Source: Larix kaempferi (lineage: Eukaryota; Streptophyta; Pinopsida; Pinales; Pinaceae). From it: 64,000 nucleotides of DNA. The notes below the pieces were generated by a model. That model made no database searches. It was not told the origin of the DNA and worked only from the letters and a program-made list of their open reading frames with translations. The first letter of the stretch is position 1; every line of letters starts with the position of its first letter. The stretch covers positions 1,071,001 to 1,135,000 of the forward strand of contig BSBM01000763.1 of NCBI GenBank assembly GCA_027924585.1, in the 5' to 3' direction. Shown here piece after piece: positions 46,291-58,026 of this stretch. A program made the position numbers and the translations under genes.

Positions 46291-49200
46291 AATGCACTTC
46301 ATGATCATCTTCTCCATCCAAGTCTGCATCTGTATCATCTGATCCAGATTCAACATTATAAGGATTAGAGGCAGCTATATCATCATTGTCGTCGCTGTAA
46401 TTAGTTTCAATAAATTGATCATGATCGTCAATATCATCTTCATCATGAACATTGTCTCTAACATCATCTTCTTCAACTAACTCTTCAACATCTTCCTGCC
46501 TGACATTATGATCATCAACATCCAACTCATGTTGATCCTCTACATGATCACCTTATTCTTCAACACCCTCTTCAGCTTCCTCTACAATATTATACTTTAC
46601 CGGCCTTCCTCTTGGATCATGTCTAATAACAAATGACCAACCCTGTCTACCAAGAACTTCTGAGTAAAATACCTGTTCACATTGACTTGGAAGAACATAG
46701 GGCTCTGACGTTCGTGACTCAAGCGACCTTGTATTGACCATGGTAAATCCATTAGCATGTTCAATAACAGTTCTATCGGGATCAAATCGATTCAATCATA
46801 GCCTATACCATTTCACAACAAAAAGAATTATTTTGAATGATTTAAAGTCACAGTCAATGATATCTTCCAAATATCCATAATATTGATTTTCTGACAATTC
46901 TGGACGTCTGTCGCTTCTAGATGAAACATTAGTGACCTCAAAGACTGCACTTATCCTAGAATCACATGTTTTCCTTGTGTCATCCAACTTTTTAATGCGA
47001 TATTTATGACCGTTGCACCACATAGCCTTGTGGTGTTTTACCTGCAATTGATAATGAACTAGTAAGTATTTTATGTTCTTAAAGTATGCAAATAAAATGA
47101 AATTAATCAAGATGAACATGAATATCGACTTAATTGAAAATATTATGGCTTATATAATTATAATATCATGCTTACCTGTTTATCTTTTAAACCATATGCT
47201 AAATCGATTTCCCTTTCTGTTAGATTGACATCTCCATTGCGATGTGCTTCTTTAACCAATGAAGCCACACCTTCCCATGATAGTACTTGACCAGATTGAT
47301 TACATCGTTCAATCCATACCTTCATCCAATCAAGATTGTTTGTGACGTACAAATGTAGTGCATCCCACTCGCGACCAACTCCATGAAAATAAAATTACAT
47401 AAATCAACTCAAAAATTTATAATTACTTAACGCAGTGTAACATTATAAATATTAATGATGCATATCATTAATGAATATTAAAATGGAAATAATTATGTAC
47501 GATACTATTAAAATGTATTAACATTATTATTCTATAACACCATTTAATAATTACCTTTGACCTTCCTCGATTTACCTTTCCCCGTCAGGTACTCTCCTTC
47601 TAATTTCTTAGTGGAATTTGGATCACCAATGCATCGATCTAATTCGGTCTTAATAGACCCCAACCCTGGAAGATATTCAACAATATACACCATGGCCTGA
47701 AATACCATATATCCCTCCATCATAGAACCCTCTGGACGTGCTCTTTGTCTAACTAAATCCTTCATAAATTTCAAGTGCCTCTCAACCATCCACATGGACC
47801 TTGCATGTATAGGTCCACACAATTCAATCTCATCAACTTGGTGTATGAGGTAGTGTTCTTGTGCATTGAAAAATACCGAAGGTAGAAATCTCTGCATTTG
47901 ACAAGTTAAACGAGGAATTTCTCTCTTCCAATACTTTATATCTTCTTTGTGGATTTCTTTCGATGACAACCATCTACATGTAAAGCAAGAAAATAATGAT
48001 ATCATTTAGCGACAAAAATTTAAGATTGTAGTACGTCAAATCTACATGATTGACTAAAACAAATGTCAATTCATATAAGTTATGCAACGAATTAAACAAA
48101 TTACATGATGATGCGTGAAAAATATTGTTTCTAATTACCTCATGTATTTTCCAAGATCATATATGACATGTTTGACATTATTGTCAAAGTTGTCTGGGAG
48201 AGATACAGGTAGAACATACTGTAACAATGAACACGTCTCATCAATATATTTTTCAAAATTAAGAAAAAAAGTAAACAAAAAACATGCAGTATTGTAATAT
48301 ACCAATATATATACCAAAAATATAATTACCTTAATGAAGATATGCCAATCATGTGTTTTTACCTCGCCAAAATCACCTTTCCTTGTTAAGATATTCTTTA
48401 TGTTCGAACAAAATCCTGTGGGAAATTTCATTTTTTGTATCACTTCTTTTACTGCATTTTTTTGTTGCTCAGTCAATAACCATGGAAGTGACCTTATATT
48501 AATTTGGTCTCCATCGTTGTTTAAATGTTCAACGATATCTTTCATTGCATGATTGGATTCATGAATGTCACTGCAAATTTTGACAATTTTTTCTTTGTCA
48601 CTCCTTCCGTCTAATATTCGCCATAGTGTTTCAGTTACATTCTTTCCGATATGTATTGTATCAAACAAATGAACAACTAGTAAGTGCTCATAGTAAGGCA
48701 GCCTACTAAATTGTTTTGGATAACTTTTCATTCCTCTTGGAAGCCCATTTACACCTTCATGATGTTCATGCAGACCATTAGTAATCAATATATAAGTTAA
48801 AGAGATTAAAATGTAGTATATTACAGTAAAAAAAATTAATACAATCCAAAATAAAACATTAAAAACATATAAGAGATGATCAATACGAATATATAAGATA
48901 GACAAATTGAATCATACCTTGACGATTTCTATTATATTGCAACTTCCATATGTGAGGTGTCATTCTCTGTGGTTTTAATGCGGTCTCCTCTTTCCCATTA
49001 AAAATATGTTTTTCGGTAGTTCGATACCTATGATTCTTAGAGAGGAAGTGCCTATACTCATCAAACACTACCTTACACAAACTCTTTGAATGACAAGATT
49101 TAATCTTGGGACCACAAACTGGACATGCAAATTTTCCCTTTGTTTGAAGACCACAAAAATGTGTTAGCCCTGGAGCATCGTGAATTGTCCAGGCAAGCAT

Positions 49201-51032
49201 TGCATGGAATTGAAATTCCCTTTGCCCTACTCGTCTAGAGACATCATACATAGTGACACCATTCCATAGCTTAAGTATTTCATCAACAAGAGGCTCGATA
49301 TATACATTCATATCTTTAATTTGGAACTTACCTAAAAGAAAACAACAAATACAATACATATAAGTAAATGAAAAATATATATGACATGAATATGCAACAA
49401 TATTGATCTTCATGACAAATTAAATACTAAATGTGCATTAAAAAAACACTGTTTTAAGGTACAAATTATACCTGGAACAATCATTGCCAACATTATATGC
49501 TCCCTCTTTATTGACATCCATGGAGGAATGTTATTGTTGATAACAAAAACAGGCCAGACTGAGTTAGTATATCTCATCTCTACATGTGGATTGACACCAT
49601 CCGCTGCCAAAGAAAGTCTAGCATTACGAGGTTCTTCTTTAAAGTGTGGCCATTTTTCCTCCATGTCTGTAAATGCAGAACCATCTGCAGGCATTCGAAG
49701 AATATCATCTCCACTTCTATTCCGCGCGTGGTAATCCATAATTTGAGCTATGTTTTTGCACCTAAACAGTCGTTGCAAGCGTGGAATAATGGGAATATAA
49801 CAAAGAACCTTACGAGACACCTTTTTGGTTACTTGATCTGTTCGGTATCTACTGCTATGACATATAGGGCATTCTGTTGCAAGCTCATACTGATTATAAT
49901 ATAAAATATGATCATTAGGACATGAATCAATTGCTTGATACTCCATTCCAACATATTTCATGATGGAAGTTAAATCTCGATATGTGCGAGGTAGTTTATT
50001 TGATGCCGGTAAAAAATATTCACCTATCAAGCTGTTACAACAAATTTAAAAAAAATGGTTAATATAAATATTTGAAGAGCATGATATTAACGACAACAAA
50101 TACATCCTTATTTTTTGGAGTATATTATAAGATCAAAGTGGTTTTGATTAAAAGGTGTGACATAGTTTTGGAGTATATGCACTAAAGTTGAGATCCGACG
50201 GATCACATATAATCACATTCGTACCTTAACACCAGCGTGATGGATGTGTTTGAAAAAACATTCATAACCTTCAAGTTCATTATCAGCAACACAACAGAGA
50301 GAACACTTATGGGGGAGCCTTCAAAAAGCGGTTCTGTCGCCTTCTCAAGTGTAGGTAAATCATTAATATCTTCGAAGTCATCAATTGGCAGTGCATGATG
50401 TTGATCATCGTCCATTCTAACATTAAATGCATCATTGATTAATGTATTTGCACCATCATCCTCAATTGTGTTATCGTCATCATTATCATCGTTTAATTCC
50501 ATATGATCATCATTAACTTGATCATGATCAATATTCGAAGGACCTGCATATTGTTCTTCCTGCGCTAGTTGTTCTGCAATTACCACATTCTCCATGTTCG
50601 GAACAACCCTAGGAGTCCCTTGCTTTATAATTACAATTAAAACATCAAACAAAGAACGTTAGTCATGTGATCGATTAATAAGTAACAAAAATGAAAATGA
50701 TACAATATACAATTACAGAAACTCTCAATATAAAGACCATGTTAAGTCATGAACTTGTTTCCTTCGATTTTATATTTTGATTGTGATTTTGATTTTAATT
50801 TTGCTCGTTTGCTAAATTTTTCTCATTTTGCTTCCTTTAGGAATTTTTTTATTTTCAAATGAAATTTTTAATTTTTTGCTTGCTTTTAGATTTCTTATTA
50901 TTTTCTTTTAGGATTCGAAGGGATAAATAGGATTTATATTAAGTAAGGATGTCACAAACATACTCAAAGAGTGTGGTTTATCATTTAAACTGGAAAAATA
51001 GTTGAAATTGGGCCAAAATTTGAATGCAGATT

Positions 51033-51081
51033 ATTCTTGTAGCGCAATCATGAAAAGTTAATATAGTGGCGCTACAAGAAT
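51033..51081. repeat. Conserved leader hairpin, copy 3
   Basis: Stem ATTCTTGTAGCGC (51,033-51,045) pairs perfectly with GCGCTACAAGAAT (51,069-51,081). The loop differs in sequence from copies 1 and 2 but has the same length (23 bases). Confidence 0.92.
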
Positions 51082-51782
51082 ATCGCGCCAGCCGAAATCA
51101 TTATTTTTTAAGCTAAATTTTTGCATGGTATCATTGCCAAGTGACTAATCACATGAATGAAGGCTATTGATACATGTTGCTCCAGTAGTAATTATGAAAA
51201 CAGGTGCTGCTAGATCGTGGAAGAGATCGTGGAGATTATTAGCTGGAACAGTGCATATCATGACAGGAGGAGGTGTTAGATGAATTTGACGTGAAAGGAG
51301 TTATTTCACAGATACATCACGAAGCTGGAAAATAGGTGGAGAGAGGACAGGTGCTTGAAAGCCAGAAGTTGCAGTTACAGAAAAATTACGGCTTGCTCGT
51401 TCTGCCAGCTGGTAGTGAATTAAAGACCTAAAGACACTTGCACAGAGGAATTGAACAACCAGGTACCTAAAAAATTGATTTAAACATCCACAGCAAATCG
51501 AGAATAGGGTATTCCGCATTAAACCGATAGCGGCTGCTAAATTGGGGTTTTTTCTCAGAAAAGCTTGTTTTCTTAAAATTCATTAGGGAAAACATGAATA
51601 TAGGTTCTAAACAAAGCTCCTGTCAAAAATAGATCAGTTTAAGAGTTCTTTGAGACGCTGTGACAAGTGGAAATTTGAAATTTAGCGATACATTAAGCCA
51701 CTACTTCTTCAAAATCTGAAAGCAGCCTGTTAGCTCATCAATAGAACTCCAAAAGTACATAGGCTTCAGTAGTTGAAAGCAG

Positions 51783-53795
51783 ATGGGTAAAAGTGGCAAA
51801 ACAAATAGAATCGAACCCACTGAGCTAAATTGGATTGAAAAATTTCCAGATTGTGCAAAGCTTTTTCAAAATGTTGGTTGGTTGGATTTCTTCAGGAAAA
51901 TCAATGGCTATAACACTGAGGTTTCTTATAAATTTTCCCAAAGCTATAAGGAGGACATGATAGTATTTGATACTTTAAAGTTTAAACTGACTGTGGATTT
52001 AGTTGCTGAAGCTACAGGAGTCAAGAATGAAGGTGAAATGTGGTTCAAAAAACTGCCTTTCACTTTTGATGATCAAAGGTACCTTTTACTTGGTATTACT
52101 CCAGACTGGCGCAAAGGGGTGTTAATCCAGGAGGTCAGGGATGAATGGGTGCAGTCCATTAAAATTCTACAAAGCTATATCACTTGTGAAGGCAGATATG
52201 CTTATGTTTTCAAATACCATTTTATATTTCTACAACATCTGATTGGTGAATCCAAAATGAACCTTCCTTTGTTCTTATTCAGAAGTCTGCAAAAGATGTC
52301 AAGCAGGATTAAGGGGCATCATGATCATACTACACAATCCATCTTCCATCATGGTCTGATTCAGCTTATTATCAGCACAGTTCTACAACAAGAAGGGAAG
52401 ACATGGGAGCATTTCTTATTTTGGTCTGGTTTTCAGACCAAGCAAGAAGAGCAGCAAGCTAAAAAGCGTGTAGACAAAGGTCAATCTCTAGTCAGAAAAC
52501 TAGGTCAGGAGAGCAAGTCTGAAGACAAAAAAGAAATTAAATTTGAAGAAGAACCAGAACTTTTGAAGGGTAACAATGAACCTCAAAGGGTTGTAGTTGA
52601 CAGTAAAGGTAAATATTCATTGTTTCCACAACAAGAAGATCAGCCTGAGAAACACATGGCGCCAGCAGAAACTCTCAGTGAAGAGAAAATTGTTGTCACA
52701 GAAAAGGGTGCTCTAGAAAAAGAGGACATTAAGGTTCAACGAAGAAAACCCATCACTGTCCTATTTGAGGATGAGGGATATTTACTAGAAGAGGATGAAT
52801 TCACTCTCAAAACTGAAGCTGGGATGGAATACACAGAAAAGTACAGTCAAGAAGATAAAACAAAGAAGCCAAAGAAAGAGAAAACCAAAATCGAAGGTAT
52901 AGAGCTAGCCATAATTAAGCATCAAGGAAAAACTTTGAAGATGGTAAAAGAACTTGTTTCAGAATGGAGACCAAAAACCAGATCTAAAAACAAGTTAAGG
53001 ATGAATATGAAAAAGTAGCTAAACCCTAGAATGAAGACAGAAGAGATAAATGTAATTGATGATGAATCTTCAGATGAAGAACTCAAGATCAAGAAGGAAG
53101 CCGTTATAAACAGTCCAGTTTCTGAGCATACAAAAGAAAAAAGGTCATTGAAGTCAGCAGAAGATTCAAGTCTCACTCAAACAAAATTATCTGTTGTGTT
53201 TCTGGAATTAAAAGATGAAATAATAAAGGAACAACAAAAGAAGGAAATTGAGGTTTCTTATTTTGAAAATCAGAACTTGATAGATGAAACTACACCCATT
53301 GAAACAAAAAGTCAGGAGAACCCTGTTTTTCATGGTGTATCTTCAGAGCTGTTACAGGAAGATGAGGATATTTTCATAAGACTGAATGTCCCTTGGCTGC
53401 CCAGTGAGATGCAAAATACCATAACATGGAAGGTTTTTGACTCAGACATGGAGAACCTGCAAAGAACCATCAAACAATATAGGCATCAAATGGCATGCAT
53501 GCAAGAGACTAATGATGCCCTAGTCTTAGCAAATAGAAGGCTAAGAGAAGACTTACTGGAAGTGAATGAAAATTATCAATAGCTAATAACAGTGTCTAAA
53601 GAAGCCTTGAAGAGAAAGAGAAGCACAGATTTGCATTATGCAGAATTGAAGCAGAATGTCAAAGACTTGCAGCAGAAGAATGAAAAGCTTACAAGGAAGT
53701 TAGCAGAGACAGAAGATGAGCAGAAGAGAGCTAGAAAAAAGGCTCAAATCTCGGATGGAATAACCTTACTAGTCGAAGCTGCCAAAGATCTTTGA
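51783..53795 (+). pseudogene. Unassigned hairpin-leader family gene, plus copy
   Basis: One 671-codon phase from ATG 51,783 to TGA 53,793-53,795, interrupted only by TAG at 53,016 and 53,580. The paralogue has Leu (TTG) and Glu (GAA) codons at those two places. Domain order: conserved N-terminal globular domain (WLDFFRKINGYNTEV, KLTVDLVAEATGV, ITCEGRYAYVFKYHFIFLQ, QSIFHHGLIQLIIS), a Lys/Glu-rich linker (KTKKPKKEKTKIEG), then coiled coil (LQRTIKQYRHQMACMQE, LKQNVKDLQQKNEKLTRKL) ending SDGITLLVEAAKDL. The 3' flank stays alignable with the minus copy for about 450 bases. Stops differ between copies, so they decayed independently. No enzyme motif is visible; a structural or nucleic-acid-associated protein such as a gag-like product is a guess. 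Confidence 0.65.
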
Positions 53796-54255
53796 GTTGG
53801 CAGTTAGTCAGTTACTTATGGAGCTTTTAATAGATGCTTTAATTAGTTAGTTTTTTAGTTATGTTCTAGAGGAAAGACTTTATTTCACTTTAACCCATCG
53901 GGGATTTGGTTGAAAGTAGTTAGGGTTTAGACCCTAACGAATTTTGTAAAAAATAGTATTTAGAGTGAGAAGAAAGACAGAAATAGAGTTCGATTTTTGG
54001 CTGGCTTAAGGATGTCTGTGACTTGTTTATGAGCGCCTAAGTACTGTAACTCTCATGTGTATTTGCTGAACAGAATTACGAAATATATATGATCCTTTTT
54101 ACCCTTCATTCTGTGTTTTTGCTTCATTTTCAACTTGTTTAGTTACATAATTGATAAATTCATTGCTGCTTTATGGTTTGTATGCTGGTAGTGCTTGCCT
54201 TTAATGAATGAACTTCAAACACTATACAGTAATGTAATACTGTAAATTTAAAACA

Positions 54256-55758
54256 TTAGATTATACAACTTAAAAGTTATACACCCATTAGCATGCTTGC
54301 CAAACTAAAGATTTAGGTTGCTCATGTCAGAGGCTGGCCCAATATACATGGTGTTAATGAATGGACATGACTCAGAAAAACAACTACTACAATGGCTCTG
54401 TCTCATCATTTCTGCTGTTTGCATGGCTGTAATTAGAGAACATGCATGAGAACTGCCTATTAGAGTGCTTTTACCTCATTCATTTAGCTGTCTTTCAGTA
54501 TAATAACTAATATGTTTACAAGTATCATCACATCAAACTTTTTCCAAGGTTATGCTATGTCTAATCAGCACACCAGGCTTAGTATTGTTTCCAGGATAGA
54601 AATATTTGACAAACTGCCATCTCAAAGTCATATATTCAGTCATGCTGTAATCTAATCACTTTAACAATTTCCCCCGAGAATAAAGTTCCAAGGTCAACAC
54701 AGCTTGTCAGTTATGAAATCCACTCATGGAGTAACATTGACAATTTCAGGAATCCTACCCCACATGAAAAGGAGATCGACTTCTAGGTTGGAATGGCCAA
54801 TTTCACTTAAGGTTTTAGAATAACAAGTTTTTTTATGACTTTAGCTTGGTCAAATCAGCATGCTTTCCAACCACAGTTAACCAACCAAGCAAGATAAACT
54901 ACAACTTTTATTCAAGGCCTGTTTGTAGCTTTGGTAGGATTAGCATAAATGCTACTTATAATAAGACAGTCAACTTGCTTTCCAGTTTGTCAAACGGCTA
55001 TACATATATCTGACTTTAGATTATACAACTTAAAAGTTATACACCCATTAGCATGCTTGCCAAACTAAAGATTCAGGTTGCTCATGTCAAAGGCTGGCCC
55101 AATATACATGATGTTAATGAATGGACATGAGTACTCAGAAAAACAACTACTACAACGGCTCTGTCTCATAATTTCTGCTGTTTGCATGGCTGTAATTAGA
55201 GAACATGCATGAGAACTGCCTATTAGAGTGCTTTTACCTCATTCATTTAGTTGTCTTTCAGTATAATAACTAATATGTTTACAAGTATCATCACATCACA
55301 CTTTTTCCAAGGTTATGCTATGTCTAATCAACACACCAGGCTTAGTATTGTTTCCAGGATAGCAATATTTGACAAACTGCCATCTCACTGTCATATATTC
55401 AGTCATTCTGTAATCTAATCACTTTAGCAATTTCCCCCGAGAATAAAGTTCCAAGGTCAACACAGCTTGTCAGTTATGAAATCCACTCATGGAGTAACAT
55501 TGACAATTTCAAGAATCTTACCCCACATGAAAAGGAGATCGAGTTCTAGGTTTGAATGGCCAATTTCACTTAAGGTTTCAGAATAGCAAGTTTTTATATG
55601 ACTTTAGCTTGGTCAAATCAGCATGCTTTCCAACCACAGTTAACCAACCAAGCAAGATAAACTGTAGCTTTTATTCAAGGCATGTTTGTAGCTTTGGTAG
55701 GATTAGCATAAATGCTAATTATAATAAGACAGTCAACTTGCTTTCGAGTTTGTCAAAC
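54256..55758. repeat. 740-bp direct tandem duplication
   Basis: 54,256-54,995 and 55,016-55,758 are highly similar (start TTAGATTATACAACTTAAAA, end CAGTTTGTCAAAC) with a 760-base offset and a 20-base spacer. No coding motif. It begins just after the 3' flank of the 51.8-kb gene, in TNP2 intron 1. Confidence 0.93.
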
Positions 55759-56430
55759 CTATCAACAAAAAATAGGATTAACTTGGCTTTTTGACAAAAT
55801 GGTAAAACGAATTAGGGTCCTTAAAAATCCAATTATCAAGGATAGCACATTGCCAACTACAAATCAAGGCGAGTTTAATGTTTCGGAAAATAAACCTAAG
55901 GTTTTTAGCATGATGACCTTTTGCAACCTCATACTAATAGTTAAAACACGTCTGCATGAGACATTTCAAAAGGACAAGTAGGCTTTTACAGATTTCATAA
56001 AATGGAGCGCACTAACAAAAAGGAAAAAAGCATTTGAATGGAATCAAACATGGATGGGTATAAATCAAAAGGTAAACAACAAATAGTGGCCGAGTTCCTT
56101 GATATGGCTACAGACAGATTATCATAAAAGAAAATGTTCCTGCAATAATTTTAAAGTTTTTCAATTTTAAATTTTTTCGTACTAATAATTATTAATTTTA
56201 ATTTAGCTTAATTTTCAGTTTGATTAATTATATTTATATTTAATTATAAATATATTAATATAATTATTACTTATAAAATTATAAAATTATATCTATATCT
56301 ATATATATATATATATATATATATATCTACAGTACCCCGACATACCCAAGTACCCTATTTCAAAAAGTGGTGTACCCGTACCCGTCCCAGTACCCAAGTA
56401 CCCTGGCAACTTAGCCTAAAACCTACTTTT
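55759..56430. other. AT-rich intron sequence
   Basis: Non-coding part of TNP2 intron 1. It contains an (AT)13 tract at 56,301-56,326. A TACCC-rich stretch (56,333-56,413, with GTACCCGTACCCGTCCC) vaguely recalls hAT-type miniature elements, but no second end was found. Confidence 0.5.
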
Positions 56431-56795
56431 ACTTTATTGTATTTTTGAGATTGTGTTGGCTTGTTTCTTTGTGGCCTGGAAACAATTTCTGGCACAAACA
56501 GACCGCATGATATATAATGAATTATGACTTACCAATGGATGATATTCATGCCCCCCCTCAACATGTCCATGTTCCCTACAATGTTTTTTAGCTGTTGAGA
56601 TCAATAACCTTCTCTTATTAAAGCCCCTACATCGATTGCAAGGACAATAACATTTTCCATCACCCCTTCTTTCCACTCCATCCCACAACCTAGCAAGCAA
56701 TTCTCAATTTTGTTCAAGATGATCTTGATGACATGTAACGTTATTGTTACGTGGCATTTTATTACTCAAACCCTAAGAACAAAGTACGATCAAAC

Positions 56796-57210
56796 CCAAG
56801 TATATGATGAGTCTTCTTTTCCACAAGGGTTAGAACCAAATCCACAATATATGAGTCAACCCTAACTCAAGACAAGACCAAGTATATAATGAGTCTTCTT
56901 TTCCACAATGGTTAAAACCAAATCCACATGAGTAAACCCTAACTCAAGACAAGACCAAGTATATGATGAGTCCTCTTTTCCACAATGGTTAAAACCAAAT
57001 CCACATGAGTAAAACCTAAGTACTCAATACAAGACCAAGTATATGATGAATCTTCTTTTCCACAATAGTCAAAGCCAAATCCACAAGAGCAAACCCTAAG
57101 TGAGGGTAAACCCTAACTCAAAACAAAACCAAGTATATGATGAATCTTCTTTTCCACAAGAGTCAAAGCCAAATCCACAAGAGAAAACCCTAACTAGTGA
57201 GGGTAAACCC
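56796..57210. repeat. CACTA 5' minisatellite A, units of 77-94 bp
   Basis: Five units begin CCAAGTATAT.ATGA(G/A)TC at 56,796, 56,878, 56,955, 57,035 and 57,129, each with TCTTTTCCACAA and AAACCCTAA-like motifs. It lies upstream of the TNP2 start. Confidence 0.88.
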
Positions 57211-57261
57211 TAACATAAGAGGACAAACTTTCTCCAACAAAGATTTACCAATGATAAACCA

Positions 57262-57625
57262 ATTAGAAATTAACCAAGAGATACTTCAAGAGAGAAGTCA
57301 CCAAAGAGAAAGACCAAAATCTGAGACCAAGTGGGAAGATCCCCACAAAGGCACAAGGCCAAAAACCAAACCCTAAACAAAGAAATTAATCAAGAGATAC
57401 TTCAAGAGATACTTCAAGAGAGAAGTAAAAAAAAGAGCAAGACCAAATTCCAAGACCAAGTGGGAAGATCCCCACAAAGGCACAAGGCCAAAAACCAAAC
57501 CCTAAACCAAGAAATTAACCAAGAGATACTTCAAGAGAGAAGTCACCAAAGAGAAAGACCAAATTCCAAGACCAAGTGGGAAGATCCCCACAAAAGCACA
57601 AGGCCAAAAACCAAACCCTAATACT
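57262..57625. repeat. CACTA 5' minisatellite B, units of about 115-129 bp
   Basis: Three units, near 57,268, 57,384 and 57,513, carry CAAGAGATACTTCAAGAGA, GTGGGAAGATCCCCACAAA and GCCAAAAACCAAACCCTAA. The open frame through it (57,331-57,621) only reflects the repeat. Confidence 0.9.
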
Positions 57626-57704
57626 CCTTAGGAATTTCGCATTTCTTGTCCAAGAGATTTGTGCGAGAGTGAGTGTGTGAGATTATGAACCTAGGCCTAC
57701 ATCT

Positions 57705-57713
57705 CTATTTATA
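57705..57713 (-). promoter_or_regulatory. Possible TATA box of the CACTA transposase gene
   Basis: The minus strand reads TATAAATAG about 0.35 kb inside the right end and 0.95 kb upstream of the TNP2 ATG, with both minisatellites in between as leader. In En/Spm the promoter also overlaps the subterminal region. Confidence 0.45.
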
Positions 57714-57724
57714 TGAATGTTTGC

Positions 57725-57950
57725 AAATAATGGCCACAAGCGTCGAATATGCGATGGCTCGTTTAGGATGCGTGGAGTTAAACGGCGTCTCTTTTAGTAC
57801 ACGTCGGCTATGCTACGGCTATACATATTTCATATATCTCCCCTATTAAACGTGCTCTCTTCACTGTCTCTTAACCGACGTGTACTAAAAGAGACGTCGT
57901 GTAACCGACGTTTACTAAACGCGTCGTCGCATAGTTGATGCTTGTTTCCA
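57725..57950. repeat. CACTA right subterminal repeats
   Basis: CCGACGTGTACTAAAAGAGAC (57,873-57,893) is inverted at 57,788-57,808, and related motifs (CCGACGTTTACTAAACG, GGCGTCTC) are interspersed. The core CCGACG differs from the left end's CGGTTAACCG, although GTTAACCGA-type sequence (CTTAACCGACG) occurs on both sides. Confidence 0.75.
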
Positions 57951-58026
57951 CATTTAAAAAAAAAAATTGTACACTTGTGTTTTTTGGTAAGTTTATAAAG
58001 ATAAATCCACGCGCTGTCGGATTTTT

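Larger units (their letters stand above)
50740..54250 (+). mobile_element. Repeated unit carrying the plus hairpin-leader gene
   Basis: The left edge (TGTTAAGTCATG, 50,740) matches the left edge of the truncated copy at 35,476. Homology to the other copies runs through leader, gene and 3' region to about 54,250. I find no terminal inverted repeat, LTR or target duplication, so the type of mobility is unknown; a segmental copy of a gene is equally possible. It lies in intron 1 of the TNP2 gene, on the opposite strand. Confidence 0.45.
46289..56757 (-). pseudogene. TNP2-type CACTA transposase, nine exons, three in-frame stops
   Basis: GT-AG exons with matching phases: 56,757-56,533; 50,622-50,225; 50,031-49,472; 49,331-48,918; 48,754-48,330; 48,218-48,139; 47,973-47,555; 47,378-47,176; 47,041 to 46,551 or 46,289. 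Exon 1 is the Transpos_assoc zinc-binding domain (CYCPCNRCRG). Exons 2-4 are the TNP2 core: EPLFEGSPISVLS, YIPIIPRLQRLF, NARLSLAADGVNPH, WTIHDAPGL, CPVCG. Exons 5-7 include YYEHLLVVHLFD and a DUF4218-like part (CGPIHARSMWMVERH, RPEGSMMEGYMVF). Exon 9 is DUF4216-like (QYYGYLEDIIDCDF, GFTMVNTRSLESRTSEPYVL). In-frame stops: TGA 56,704-56,706, TGA 46,796-46,798, TAA 46,551-46,553; an acidic stretch continues after the last. Intron 1 (5.9 kb) holds the plus-strand hairpin-leader gene. The protein would cut and join the element ends. Confidence 0.85.

Noticed and set aside
56333-56413. TACCC-rich stretch as an hAT miniature element
   Set aside because: Only one end-like sequence was found, with no inverted partner or 8-bp duplication.
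57331-57621. 96-residue Lys/Gln-rich frame as a gene
   Set aside because: Entirely made of minisatellite units on the strand opposite to the transposase.
56760-57625. Interstitial telomere repeats, because AAACCCTAA occurs many times
   Set aside because: Each occurrence is single and sits once per minisatellite unit; there is no tandem TTTAGGG run.
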